Assembly (NCBI RefSeq): GCF_009766105.1
Contig: NZ_LMUH01000009.1
Location: forward strand, 213,428 to 277,427
Origin: Granulicella sp. S156
Lineage (GTDB): Bacteria; Acidobacteriota; Terriglobia; Terriglobales; Acidobacteriaceae
DNA length: 64,000 nt
Reading direction: 5' to 3'
Made by a program: the position numbers and the translations under genes. This document shows positions 1-8,858 of this stretch, one piece after another. Positions within the stretch are counted from its first letter, which is position 1; every line of letters starts with the position of its first letter. The notes beneath the pieces are model-generated. The model did no database searches, had not been told where the DNA came from, and saw only the letters and a program-made list of their open reading frames with translations.

Positions 1-2694
1 GTGCTCAGCCTGAACCTCAAGCTTGCCGTTGCCTCCAACAGCGAGGAGATCCTCGTCACCGCGCCGCGTCCGCACGGGGAAGCCGAAGCCATCAACGAGA
101 CACGCACCGCCGACAATATCTTGCAGGTGCTGCCCGCCGAGGTCATTACCAGCCTGCCAAATGCCAACGTAGCCGATGCCATCGGACGTCTGCCCTCTGT
201 GTCGCTCTATCGCATCGAAGGCGAGGGCGTTTATATCCAGGTGCGTGGCACAGAGCCTCGACTGACCAATGTCACGGTCGACGGTATCACCATCCCCGCA
301 CCCGAGCCGACAGTCCGTCAGGTGCGCCTCGATGTTATCCCCTCGGACATGGTCGAAGCCGTTGAGCTGAATAAGACGCTCTCTGCGAATCAGGATGCGG
401 ACGGTATCGGCGGCTCGGTGAACCTGCGCACCAAAGAGGCTACCGAGCAGCCGACGATCAACTTCTACGGCAACGGAGGCTACACCAACATCCTCAATGG
501 CCGCAGTTCTGCCGCGACGGGTGGCACGATTGGAAAGCGCTTCGGAACGACGAAGCGCTTCGGGCTGCTTGGCAATGCGGCCTATGACTATAACGGCCGC
601 GGCATCGACAACATTCAGCCTGCACTCGATCCACTCTCCACTTTCGCAGAGCCTTTCTACGACAACAATACGATTCGTGAATACCGTTACTACCGTTACC
701 GCTACGGCTTTGCGGGCAGCGCCGACTATCGGCTCAGCGAGAACGCAAGCATCTATGCCCACGGTTTCTACTCCGACCTGAAGGACTGGGGCGATAAGTG
801 GTACTACGAGCCTGTTTCGACCGCGATCAGTTCTTCAGGAGCACTGCCTAGTCCTACGGCTGCCTCTCCGTCGCCGAAGTTCTACACCTCCAGCAAGCGC
901 CCCAATGCCTCTGTAGGAACTGTGATTCTGGGGGGAAGAGATGTCCAGGCGAAACAATGGATGTCCTGGCAGGTATCGGCTTCGCGTTCGTACGAGGTGG
1001 ATTCTGCAGGAAACCCCAAGGCTGATTTTTCATGGGTAGGCCCGGCTGTGTACTGCAACTATGCGCCCACGGGTACTACGAACCTGTACCATCCGCACTT
1101 CGGCACCTGCGATACTACGCCGACCTCTCCGTTGTTGAACTCTGCGAACTGGATCTTCAAAGACATCACCATATCGAAGGGCTTGAACGCACAGCTCGAC
1201 CTCACGGCCCAGGCTTCCTATGCCCGGAACTACACCTCGCATGGGCACTTTGGAAACTTCGAGATGGGCTTCAAGTTCAACAATGGACACCAGTCCCAGG
1301 ATTCTACGGAGACTGTCTACGACGGCTGGTCTACCAAGGCTGGTTCGTCGACTCCACTGATGAGCGGGCTGCAAAGCAACTTTCATAACTCCGACTACTT
1401 CAATGGCACGTACTTCGGTGGAAACTTCGGGCCGGTCTCGGACTTCAATCAGGTGGCGGCTTACACGCTCACGAACTTCTCCGGGTATGTAGACAACTAT
1501 AAGACGGTCGCCGATATCTATCCGAACCTCTTCCACACTATCGAGCGCATCACCGCCGGCTATGCGATGAACACCATCGACTTCGGCAAGCTGCACCTCC
1601 AGACCGGCCTGCGCTTCGAGGCCACGCAGATGGATACGTTCGGCTATAACCTGACGTTCTACGCTCCCAGTTCAGCTACGATGATGCCGTGCGCTACACC
1701 GCTCCCTGCGACGCCTACCGGTTGCTATGTGGTCGCAGGTGTCAACAACAACCCCGCATACCTGGACGTACTTCCCAGCATCCAGATGCGCTATGCCCTC
1801 ACGTCCAACTCCGCCTTGCGCGCGGTCTATGCGCGCGGCGTCGCGCGGCCCGACCCCTATCAGCTTGTGCCCTATGCTACGGAAGACTCGACGGCCAGCC
1901 CAACAACTGTCGCCATCGGCAATCCCGCGCTTCGTCCTGAGCACGCCAACAACTACGACCTGCTATACGAGGACTACCTCAACCCACTCGGCCTTATCCA
2001 GGCGGGCTTCTTCTTCAAGCAGCTTACCGCCCCGCAGATCGAAACCGTCCTTCCGGGTGGCCTCAGCCTCTCCAACTTCCCCGCAGGGTATTTTCCGCCG
2101 GCGCTGCAAACCGTACTCGCGGAGTATCCCGGCGACTCGATTACGCAGTATGTGAACGGCCAGAACGCATGGCTCTATGGCCTGGAACTGAGCTATCAGC
2201 AGCACCTGAATTTTCTTCCGGGCGTGCTCAGTGGTCTGGGGATCTCCGCGAACTATAGCTATACCGCTTCACGAGAAAAAGGTGTTCCGCTGCGCACCGA
2301 TCATCCAACGCTGATCGACCAGTCTCCCAACACCTGGAACCTCAGCCCGACGTACGACACGAAGCGTCTTTCGGTGCGTGCTGGTCTGGCTTATAACCAG
2401 GCGAGTCTCTTCTCCTATAACTACACCTCTCCTGCGTTGGTCAGCGGCTCCGATCCGAGCGGCCTCGGATCCAAGGGACCATCCGGCGATATCTTCACCC
2501 TGACTCACTATCAAGTCGACGCGCAGGCCAGCTACCGGTTCTATAAGGGCTTCAGCGCAGTGGTCTCGGGTTTGAACCTCAACAACGAGGTCTTTGGCTA
2601 CTACCAGGGCAGCACACAGTTTGTGAACCAGCGAGAGTTTTACAAGCCAACGTATACCGGTGGTATCCGCTACAACTTCGTGCGCCACGAATAG
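1..2694 (+). CDS. TonB-dependent receptor, 5'-truncated by window edge
   Basis: Outer-membrane TonB-gated transporter. The reading frame is open from base 1 and no signal peptide or TonB box start is visible, so the true start lies upstream. Residues about 30-160 are the plug domain, with the segments IQVRGTEPRLTNVTVDG and GIGGSVNLRT typical of the family; the rest is an antiparallel beta-barrel rich in Tyr/Asn/Gly. It resembles the TonB-Xanth-Caul subgroup rather than the Oar-like receptors elsewhere in the window. The next gene, 56 bp downstream on the same strand, is an exported histidine acid phosphatase, so phosphorylated substrates such as phytate are a reasonable guess. Substrate cannot be read from sequence. 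Confidence 0.92.
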   Translation: MLSLNLKLAVASNSEEILVTAPRPHGEAEAINETRTADNILQVLPAEVITSLPNANVADAIGRLPSVSLYRIEGEGVYIQVRGTEPRLTNVTVDGITIPAPEPTVRQVRLDVIPSDMVEAVELNKTLSANQDADGIGGSVNLRTKEATEQPTINFYGNGGYTNILNGRSSAATGGTIGKRFGTTKRFGLLGNAAYDYNGRGIDNIQPALDPLSTFAEPFYDNNTIREYRYYRYRYGFAGSADYRLSENASIYAHGFYSDLKDWGDKWYYEPVSTAISSSGALPSPTAASPSPKFYTSSKRPNASVGTVILGGRDVQAKQWMSWQVSASRSYEVDSAGNPKADFSWVGPAVYCNYAPTGTTNLYHPHFGTCDTTPTSPLLNSANWIFKDITISKGLNAQLDLTAQASYARNYTSHGHFGNFEMGFKFNNGHQSQDSTETVYDGWSTKAGSSTPLMSGLQSNFHNSDYFNGTYFGGNFGPVSDFNQVAAYTLTNFSGYVDNYKTVADIYPNLFHTIERITAGYAMNTIDFGKLHLQTGLRFEATQMDTFGYNLTFYAPSSATMMPCATPLPATPTGCYVVAGVNNNPAYLDVLPSIQMRYALTSNSALRAVYARGVARPDPYQLVPYATEDSTASPTTVAIGNPALRPEHANNYDLLYEDYLNPLGLIQAGFFFKQLTAPQIETVLPGGLSLSNFPAGYFPPALQTVLAEYPGDSITQYVNGQNAWLYGLELSYQQHLNFLPGVLSGLGISANYSYTASREKGVPLRTDHPTLIDQSPNTWNLSPTYDTKRLSVRAGLAYNQASLFSYNYTSPALVSGSDPSGLGSKGPSGDIFTLTHYQVDAQASYRFYKGFSAVVSGLNLNNEVFGYYQGSTQFVNQREFYKPTYTGGIRYNFVRHE

Positions 2695-2750
2695 GCAGGC
2701 ATCGATAGATCTCCGCTCGAAGGAAAGTAGCAAAGATTTTGGAGAAGTAC

Positions 2751-4064
2751 ATGAAGTTGGTTCCCCTCAATATCGCCTTGTTGTCTGTTTTGCTCCTCGG
2801 CCCTGTTCGAATGCCGGCACAGTCTGAAAAGCCCTCTGCCGGTTCAGGCGATACCTTGAAACTCGTCGTCATCCTCAGCAGGCATGGCGTACGCTCGCCG
2901 ACGCAGGCGAACACACAGCTTGATCGGCTCTCCGTAAAACCATGGCCTCAGTGGACTGTCGCACCTGGAGAGCTCACGCCGCGCGGTGCGTTGCTGCTGA
3001 GGCAGTTTGCAGGCTGGCAGCGAACCCGACTCGCTGCACAAGGCTTGCTGCAGCCGCAGGGGTGCGCCGATGCTGCACAGGTTACCGTCTACGCTGACTC
3101 CGATCAGCGCACCGTCGCTAGTGGGCACGCGCTGGCCGAGGGTCTGATGTCGGGCTGCAAGATTCGCATCGACTCATTGCCTCAAGGTACCGAGGATGCA
3201 CTCTTTCATCCGCTGGCTGCGAAGGCGATCGAAGCCGATCGCCAGCTCGCGGCGGACGCTCTCCGTGAGCGCGTGCATGGAGACCCTGCCGCGCCTGCCC
3301 GAGATCATCAAACTGTTTTGGAGGAGTTGCAGCGCATCCTGAATGATTGCGCAGCGCAGCCTTCTTCCTGCTCGAAGGTTCCTGCTGAGAAGGCAACGTC
3401 CGTGACTGGCATCGTACCGGCGATCCTGCCAGGGAAGAGCGATCATCTTGCGGACCTACGAGGCCCGCTGGCCGTGGGTTCCAGCATGTCCGAGAACTTG
3501 TTGCTGGAGTATGCGGAAGGCTTGCCCGCGGATCAGGTCGGCTGGGGACAGGTGCAGGAACAGCAGTTGCAGAAACTGCTGCCTCTGCATAGCGCCTACT
3601 TCGATCTCGTGCATCGCACGCCTTACTTTGCGCAGGTAGAAGCCTCCAACCTGCTTGACCATATTCGCCGCACTCTTGAACAGGGTGCGACCGGCAAGAG
3701 CATCGATGGCGCGATCGGTCCAAAGGGAGAGAAGGTGGTGATCCTTACGGGGCACGACACGAACCTTGCAGGCGTGGCCTCACTGCTTGGTATCCATTGG
3801 GATCTCGATGGGCGCCGCGACGATACACCGCCGGGGGCAGAGATGGCCTTCGAGCTATGGCAGCATGGCGATACCTACTCCGTACGGCTTCGCTACTCCT
3901 TGCAGACGCTTGCGCAGTTGCGCGCAGCTAAGCCACTCTCGGAGCAAAATCAGCCCGCATCGGAGCTGCCTGAGATGTCTTGCAAGGATGCAACAGGGCG
4001 ATGCAGCCTTGCGGGCTTCAAGGAACTTGTAAAGCAGGCGGTGCGTCCGGAGTTTATTCGTTAG
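2751..4064 (+). CDS. Exported histidine acid phosphatase (phytase / glucose-1-phosphatase like)
   Basis: Periplasmic phosphomonoesterase of histidine phosphatase clan branch 2. The N-terminal motif RHGVRSP (residues 44-50) contains the nucleophilic His45; the second motif GHDTN supplies His335-Asp336, the usual HD proton donor pair. Residues 1-24 form a Sec signal peptide. I chose ATG 2751 because GGAGAAG lies just upstream; a TTG at 2739 would put the ribosome site inside the gene. Length (437 aa) fits AppA/Agp-type enzymes. It probably forms an operon with the TonB receptor ending at 2694. Phytase versus general sugar phosphatase cannot be separated here. The stop codon lies inside the terminal repeat of the element at 4061-4251. 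Confidence 0.88.
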   Translation: MKLVPLNIALLSVLLLGPVRMPAQSEKPSAGSGDTLKLVVILSRHGVRSPTQANTQLDRLSVKPWPQWTVAPGELTPRGALLLRQFAGWQRTRLAAQGLLQPQGCADAAQVTVYADSDQRTVASGHALAEGLMSGCKIRIDSLPQGTEDALFHPLAAKAIEADRQLAADALRERVHGDPAAPARDHQTVLEELQRILNDCAAQPSSCSKVPAEKATSVTGIVPAILPGKSDHLADLRGPLAVGSSMSENLLLEYAEGLPADQVGWGQVQEQQLQKLLPLHSAYFDLVHRTPYFAQVEASNLLDHIRRTLEQGATGKSIDGAIGPKGEKVVILTGHDTNLAGVASLLGIHWDLDGRRDDTPPGAEMAFELWQHGDTYSVRLRYSLQTLAQLRAAKPLSEQNQPASELPEMSCKDATGRCSLAGFKELVKQAVRPEFIR

Positions 4065-4251
4065 AGCATTTCCCCTCCCGGTGTAGATCAGCGGGAGAAA
4101 GCGATGTGTGGGCTGGAACGTTGGAGACATGTCACACATGGGCAGGAGCGGTCGGGCGTTCGCCCGATACCCACCTTAGGCGCAAAAAACGCGCCGAAGA
4201 TGGGGCACCCGGATCGTGGCTCGCCCTACACCTATAGAGGAAATGCTCTAA
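4061..4251. repeat. MITE-like palindromic element, 191 bp
   Basis: The stretch is bounded by a perfect 13-bp inverted repeat, TTAGAGCATTTCC at 4061-4073 and GGAAATGCTCTAA at 4239-4251, and the repeat continues after a short gap with GGTGTAG (4080-4086) and CTACACC (4226-4232). Inside are two short hairpins, CGGGCG-TTC-GCCCG and GGCGC-AAAAAAC-GCGCC. There is no credible coding sequence. This is the structure of a non-autonomous miniature element or a large REP-like unit. Its left repeat supplies the stop codon of the phosphatase gene. No second copy is in the window. Confidence 0.6.
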
Positions 4252-4264
4252 CGCGTGCTCTCAT

Positions 4265-6118
4265 CTATCTGGCGTTCAGTGGGTGGAAGCTGTCGATACA
4301 ACTTGTGGCATCAAAAGGGGCACCTGGTGCTTTGATGTTCAATAACGCGGGGTCTGGAGTGCTTGCGCGGTCGTTATTCTGCAACACATTTTGAGATACG
4401 TCTACGCATCGCGTGTGGCTCATGGAGAAGACCGGTGCGTCTGCGGGTGAGCTCGTGGGGTAATCGTGATTGAACAGAATGCGATTATGCGTGAAGCTCA
4501 GGCCGTCCACCGAGGTGGCATATAGGAGCGGATGCTGGAATTGCTCGAACGAATTGTCCTCAATGCGTATGTTGCGAGCGTTGAAGTAATCTCCGCCTTT
4601 TGCTTCGTCGGCGGGGAAGTCGATCAAGATGGAACCCTCGCCATAATGCCCCATATTGGTATCGAGAAATCTGTTATGTCTCACCAGCACGTTATGAGCG
4701 GGAGCATTTTCAAACCAGTTGGAGGCATCGCTGTTAAAGAGAATTGCGGGACCTGAAAGATGATCGAAGAAGTTGTCTTCGACAACCGTCGAGGCCTGGC
4801 TTCCGAACAAGGCTCCTCGTGCGCGGTTATGGCGAATGTGATTATTGCGATAGATTACGTTGGGCTGCCACGCCAGATTCTCCACCGCGTCCTTGACTGC
4901 CACGGAGGAAGGGAGTGCTTCTGTGAAGCGCACCCGGAGGTGCTTGTCATCCAGTGAATGTACCTCAGCGACCTTTGCCGTAGCATAGGGTTCAAGGGCT
5001 TTGGGATGAACCAAACGGAGGATGTCGCCAGAAGACGCAAAGGGCAGGCCAAAGGTCTGTGGATGGCCGAACTCAAGAATCAGGGTATCGGGCGCCGGCT
5101 CTGCAGCTATTCGAAGGTATGAGCCATGCACGTTGATTGCGTCATCGAGCATGTTTTCGAAGAGCCCGTTCTCAACGAGGAGCTGTCCTCGGCAGTTCGA
5201 AAAATGCACCGCGTCGCCGGTCGTTGAGACGTAACGATTGCTTCCTGGTTTCAGGATGACATTGAATCTATCGAGATGAATGTCGTCGCTGTACTGAGCG
5301 ATGAAGCCCATTCCCATTGCGCTATACACTTGCGCACTGGAAACGGCGATGTGGCTGCTTTGACTGACCAGAATAGCTGGATTGGGGCGATCGCCATTCC
5401 AAAGCATGAGCACGTCACCCGGCCGGGTTTGCTGTGTCAGACCAGATAGACGCACATCATCTCGATCGATTCTTTTAGCCGTTGTCTTATCAATCTCCCA
5501 ATTGTCGCCTGTTCCGGCGACAAGCCACTTTCCCTCGGGATCAAAGACGACGCTTCCCCGCGCGAGCTGTTCTGATCCAAGGGGAGCGTCCTCGGCCCGA
5601 ATGAAGATGTGATCGTCTTTGACGCTGTAGGAAAGGGGACTATCTATATGGAGGTCGACAAACCCGTCGTGCTTGCTCACAACTTTTGCCTGCACAAGGT
5701 GCGGGTTTGCATAATCTATCGAAAAATTACGCAGAGTCACCCGGTCGGAGTCCGAAATAACGATAGGCAGCATGGAATCATGAAAGACAAATTCCGACCC
5801 GTTGCCATCCAGTTCGAGGCCGCTGGCGTGTTCGATGGAGATACCAACCGCACGCTCCGCCACTCCATCATGATTTGAGACAAAGAGGTGGCGCATCACC
5901 GCGCCTTGAGGCCAGAAGTCATACCGTCCGTGTTGGAACACTATCTTCGAGCGATGATGGCGCAATGCAAAATCGATTGCTTTTGCGACGGCCGGACTGC
6001 TGTTCTGGCCGGAGTCAGGCTTTGCTCCGTACGTCGATATGTCAACAATCTGGCCGATTGCCTCCGTGTGCATGAGTAGTGTCGACGAGACGATGATTGC
6101 GGTGTAAATCCAGCGCAT
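4265..6118 (-). CDS. GH110-type alpha-1,3-galactosidase (right-handed beta-helix)
   Basis: Exported beta-helix glycosidase. Features seen: a Sec signal peptide (MRWIYTAIIV... to GQ), an early STYGAKPDSG segment as in pectate-lyase-fold proteins, repeated helix rungs, and the motif DDAINVHGSY at residues 325-334, which with upstream TGDAVHFSNCRG is characteristic of GH110. The paired aspartates are the expected catalytic region (family knowledge recalled, not checked). I chose ATG 6118 because AGGAA lies 9 bp upstream; an in-frame start 39 bp earlier would place 13 residues before the signal peptide. A LacI-like half-palindrome, TGGTTAATCGATGCA, lies about 40 bp upstream. It would release terminal alpha-galactose, for example from branched or blood-group-like glycans. 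Confidence 0.8.
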   Translation of the reverse strand: MRWIYTAIIVSSTLLMHTEAIGQIVDISTYGAKPDSGQNSSPAVAKAIDFALRHHRSKIVFQHGRYDFWPQGAVMRHLFVSNHDGVAERAVGISIEHASGLELDGNGSEFVFHDSMLPIVISDSDRVTLRNFSIDYANPHLVQAKVVSKHDGFVDLHIDSPLSYSVKDDHIFIRAEDAPLGSEQLARGSVVFDPEGKWLVAGTGDNWEIDKTTAKRIDRDDVRLSGLTQQTRPGDVLMLWNGDRPNPAILVSQSSHIAVSSAQVYSAMGMGFIAQYSDDIHLDRFNVILKPGSNRYVSTTGDAVHFSNCRGQLLVENGLFENMLDDAINVHGSYLRIAAEPAPDTLILEFGHPQTFGLPFASSGDILRLVHPKALEPYATAKVAEVHSLDDKHLRVRFTEALPSSVAVKDAVENLAWQPNVIYRNNHIRHNRARGALFGSQASTVVEDNFFDHLSGPAILFNSDASNWFENAPAHNVLVRHNRFLDTNMGHYGEGSILIDFPADEAKGGDYFNARNIRIEDNSFEQFQHPLLYATSVDGLSFTHNRILFNHDYPTSSPADAPVFSMSHTRCVDVSQNVLQNNDRASTPDPALLNIKAPGAPFDATSCIDSFHPLNAR

Positions 6119-6254
6119 GGGGGTTCCTATTTGCGAGAGTCTCGAAAATTTGAGCAATGGTTAATCGATGCAGCTCAGGTCTAGATTATTTCAACGAGGG
6201 CGGGTCCCTCATGCGCAGTGAACGTGCCCATGAGTGGGGCACGCTGGATTCCAA

Positions 6255-7226
6255 TTACTTGGTATCCGGGATACTCTCTATTGTTCCTGGTGGCAGGGGA
6301 GGAAGAGCCAGGTGTTGCTGCAGGAACTTGATGCGGTCGAGGCGCGCCTGCGCGTTGAGCGCATGACCGCTTTCGTAGAACTTGACCTCCTTAGGCCCGG
6401 AGCTCATCGCGAAATAATCCTTGGCATCTTTGAGCGGAACCCAGTCCTCGTCCTGAAGGCCATATTGAAAGAGGGCTGGTGCTGGTCCGAGATGCGTGGC
6501 GTAGGATCCTGGATCGGCCCACGCACTGGCTTGCATTGCCTGCTCGACCTTTGCCATGTCCTTTCCCTGACGAGCCGCAATCATGCGTGGAGAGTCGGAG
6601 TCGAGGAAGTATTGCCGGTTTGACTGTGGCCCGCTCATGAAGACGAAGGCGGAGATACGTTTGTCGACTGCATCCAGGATGGCGCCGGTGCCGGCGTCCC
6701 AGCTGTGTCCAACGTAGGCGATGCGTTTGGGGTCGACATCGGGACGTGACAGCAGCAAATCTACTCCGCGGCGCAGATCGATGACCTGCTGCGCAGTCAC
6801 CACGGGATTGGGAGCCGGTTTGAAGCCAGGACGGGCCGAAGGAGCATCGATCAGGAGGGATACCACTCCGGTGGGCGCGAGAGCGATCGCTTCGTTAAGG
6901 AACTCCTCACGGCTTGAAGTGGAGGACTTCGGCATCAGCCAGTGGCCCCAGAGGATGGCTGCAAATTTGCCCGGCTGCTTTGGTACTACCAGATAGGCTG
7001 GCACTGTCCCGCCGTTGGGACTGATGTATGTGATGTCGTGAATGCTTACGCCATCGCGCTGCTGTACGGATACTTCTTTGACTTCCAACGCTGCCGAGGT
7101 GCTGTAGTCAAAGTGCCCGGCGTCAGGGGTGGCGGCATCCTGAGCAGATGCATTCCGAAACAGGAACATTACGAAGGTAACTGCGACAAGGATCTTCGAT
7201 GGGGTTCCGACGGAGGAAATTCGCAT
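6255..7226 (-). CDS. Exported alpha/beta hydrolase (dienelactone-hydrolase/acyl-peptidase-like)
   Basis: Serine hydrolase with a Sec signal peptide cleaved near NASA-Q (residues 26-29). The nucleophile elbow is GHSWD with Ser175; the probable acid is Asp259 or Asp261 in YGLQDEDW, and His288 lies in ESGHALN, giving an ordered Ser-Asp-His triad. The early segment NGGTVPAYLVVPKQPGKFAAILWGHW is the usual first strand and oxyanion region of this superfamily. The elbow is G-x-S-x-D rather than the classic G-x-S-x-G. It lies between a GH110 enzyme and a transporter on the same strand with gaps above 100 bp, so co-transcription is uncertain. The substrate is unknown; an ester is most likely. Confidence 0.82.
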   Translation of the reverse strand: MRISSVGTPSKILVAVTFVMFLFRNASAQDAATPDAGHFDYSTSAALEVKEVSVQQRDGVSIHDITYISPNGGTVPAYLVVPKQPGKFAAILWGHWLMPKSSTSSREEFLNEAIALAPTGVVSLLIDAPSARPGFKPAPNPVVTAQQVIDLRRGVDLLLSRPDVDPKRIAYVGHSWDAGTGAILDAVDKRISAFVFMSGPQSNRQYFLDSDSPRMIAARQGKDMAKVEQAMQASAWADPGSYATHLGPAPALFQYGLQDEDWVPLKDAKDYFAMSSGPKEVKFYESGHALNAQARLDRIKFLQQHLALPPLPPGTIESIPDTK

Positions 7227-7408
7227 AGTTGATTTTAGATGCGAGAACGCTCAGGCGTAGATGGCTGTTGGGCATTGGGAAGAGGCTCGCTGCCTGAAAT
7301 TCAGCGAAGATCGTGGCGGTATGCGAAGTCTGCTCGACGGGCAACCGTCGAGCTCAACTGAGACTTAGACTGACTATTTTTAAGTTAGATAGTAATAGCC
7401 TTGAAGGT

Positions 7409-8752
7409 TTAGCTTTCGCTGCGCTCTTTGAGGCTAGTATGGCCGTCTTGACCTTTGCGCGGAGTGGAAGCCGCGAATATTGCGATGAGGCCCAGCGCGG
7501 AGACGACTGCTACATAATGAGCTGGAGCAAATCGGCTCAGGTGAGCCAGCCAAGATACCAACAGCGGAGTGATGCCGCCGAAGATAGCGTACGCGATGTT
7601 GTAGGAAAAAGAGACGCCGCTGAAACGTACCGGTGGTGGAAATGCCTGAATCATGAGAATGGGTGTCAGGACGACGACTCCGCCAGCACCGATCCCCGCA
7701 AGGGCATACAGCGGCAGCAGTGCCGATGGCATGGAGGCTGCGCCAATGTAGAGGCCATACGTCGCGGCGATGAGCAACAGCGAAGCCGGAAACGCGATGC
7801 GCCTGATACCGAACCGATCTATCGCGGCGCCTATGAGCACGGTTGAGATGCATAACGTTGCTGTTCCAGCGAGGTTTGCCATCTGCGCATCACGCGGCAC
7901 GATATGGAACAGCTTCTGTAACAGCGATGGGGTCATCAGGATCACCACTACGATTGCCGCAGTGAGTGTCCAGGTACTGAGAATCGAGGTTGTAATAGCC
8001 CGTCTGTAATCGCGAAGAACGATACGCAGGGGCAGCTCTCTGGACACAGCCGCTCGCAGACGTAACTCTTCGAACACGGGCGTCTCCTCCAGCCAGCGCC
8101 GTAGAAACATCGCGATAAAGCCGAAGATACCGCCGAGCACAAAGGGGATACGCCAAAGGCCGCCGGAGATCTGAGTGGGAGTGCAGGCGATGTTGAGGAC
8201 CGTTGCAACCAGCGAGCCGAGCAGTATGCCAAAACTCAGGCCACCGGTGAGCAAGCCAACTGCGAATCCGACCCGTCCGCGCCGTGCGTGTTCGGCGACA
8301 AACACCCAGCCGCCTGGAGCCTCACCTCCGATAGCGATTCCCTGCATGATTCGCAACGCGAGCAATAGTAGAGGTGCGGCGATGCCGATGGATTGGTATG
8401 TGGGCAGAAACCCGATGAGCAAAGTGGGAATGGCCATCAGCAGAACGCTCAGCGTGAACATGCGCTTGCGGCCACGGATATCGCCGAAGTGCGCCATGAC
8501 AATTCCACCTAATGGCCGAGCCAGATAACCGGCGGCAAAGATGCCAAAGGTCTGGGTCTGTCGTACCCAGTCCGGCAGGCTGGCGGCGAAGAATAACTTG
8601 CCAATCACGGTGGTGAAGAAAACAAAGATGACGAAGTCGTAAAACTCGAGTGCTCCTCCGAGGGAGGCAAGCGAGAGTGTACGAATCTCTGTGCGTGTCA
8701 TGGGGCGGTCTGATTGGCCGTAAGTCGTTTGCATAGGGGATGACTGTTGCAT
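7409..8752 (-). CDS. MFS transporter, metabolite:H+ symporter (MHS) type
   Basis: Twelve-helix inner-membrane symporter. The N-terminus carries SLGGALEFYDFVIFVFF and then GGIVMAHFGDIRGRKRMF, the loop 2-3 signature of MHS transporters such as those for proline/betaine, shikimate or alpha-ketoglutarate. The GEAPGGWVFVAEH segment in helix 5 also fits. At 447 aa it has normal length. The substrate is likely a small organic acid or zwitterion but cannot be named. It is followed on the minus strand by the alpha/beta hydrolase after a gap of about 180 bp. Confidence 0.85.
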   Translation of the reverse strand: MQQSSPMQTTYGQSDRPMTRTEIRTLSLASLGGALEFYDFVIFVFFTTVIGKLFFAASLPDWVRQTQTFGIFAAGYLARPLGGIVMAHFGDIRGRKRMFTLSVLLMAIPTLLIGFLPTYQSIGIAAPLLLLALRIMQGIAIGGEAPGGWVFVAEHARRGRVGFAVGLLTGGLSFGILLGSLVATVLNIACTPTQISGGLWRIPFVLGGIFGFIAMFLRRWLEETPVFEELRLRAAVSRELPLRIVLRDYRRAITTSILSTWTLTAAIVVVILMTPSLLQKLFHIVPRDAQMANLAGTATLCISTVLIGAAIDRFGIRRIAFPASLLLIAATYGLYIGAASMPSALLPLYALAGIGAGGVVVLTPILMIQAFPPPVRFSGVSFSYNIAYAIFGGITPLLVSWLAHLSRFAPAHYVAVVSALGLIAIFAASTPRKGQDGHTSLKERSES

Positions 8753-8794
8753 GTCTATGTTAATGGCTTTCTACGGGCAGCCGAGTTGCAAATA

Positions 8795-8836
8795 AAGAAG
8801 GGATGACGGCTGGCAGTAAGCCAGTTTCGTCATCCC
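8795..8836 (-). terminator. Intrinsic terminator after the phosphodiesterase gene
   Basis: Inverted arms GGGATGACG...CTGGC (8800-8814) and GCCAG...CGTCATCCC (8820-8836) form a strong stem with a small internal bulge. Read on the minus strand it is followed by TTCTTTATT. It lies about 25 bp past the stop of the gene ending at 8859. Confidence 0.7.
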
Positions 8837-8858
8837 CTCGTCTGTTGCAGGCTAATGT

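Noticed and set aside
1030-1596. 188-codon minus-strand open frame inside the first TonB receptor gene
   Set aside because: It lies fully within a well-supported receptor gene, lacks family signatures and its composition is that of an antisense shadow of GC-rich coding DNA.
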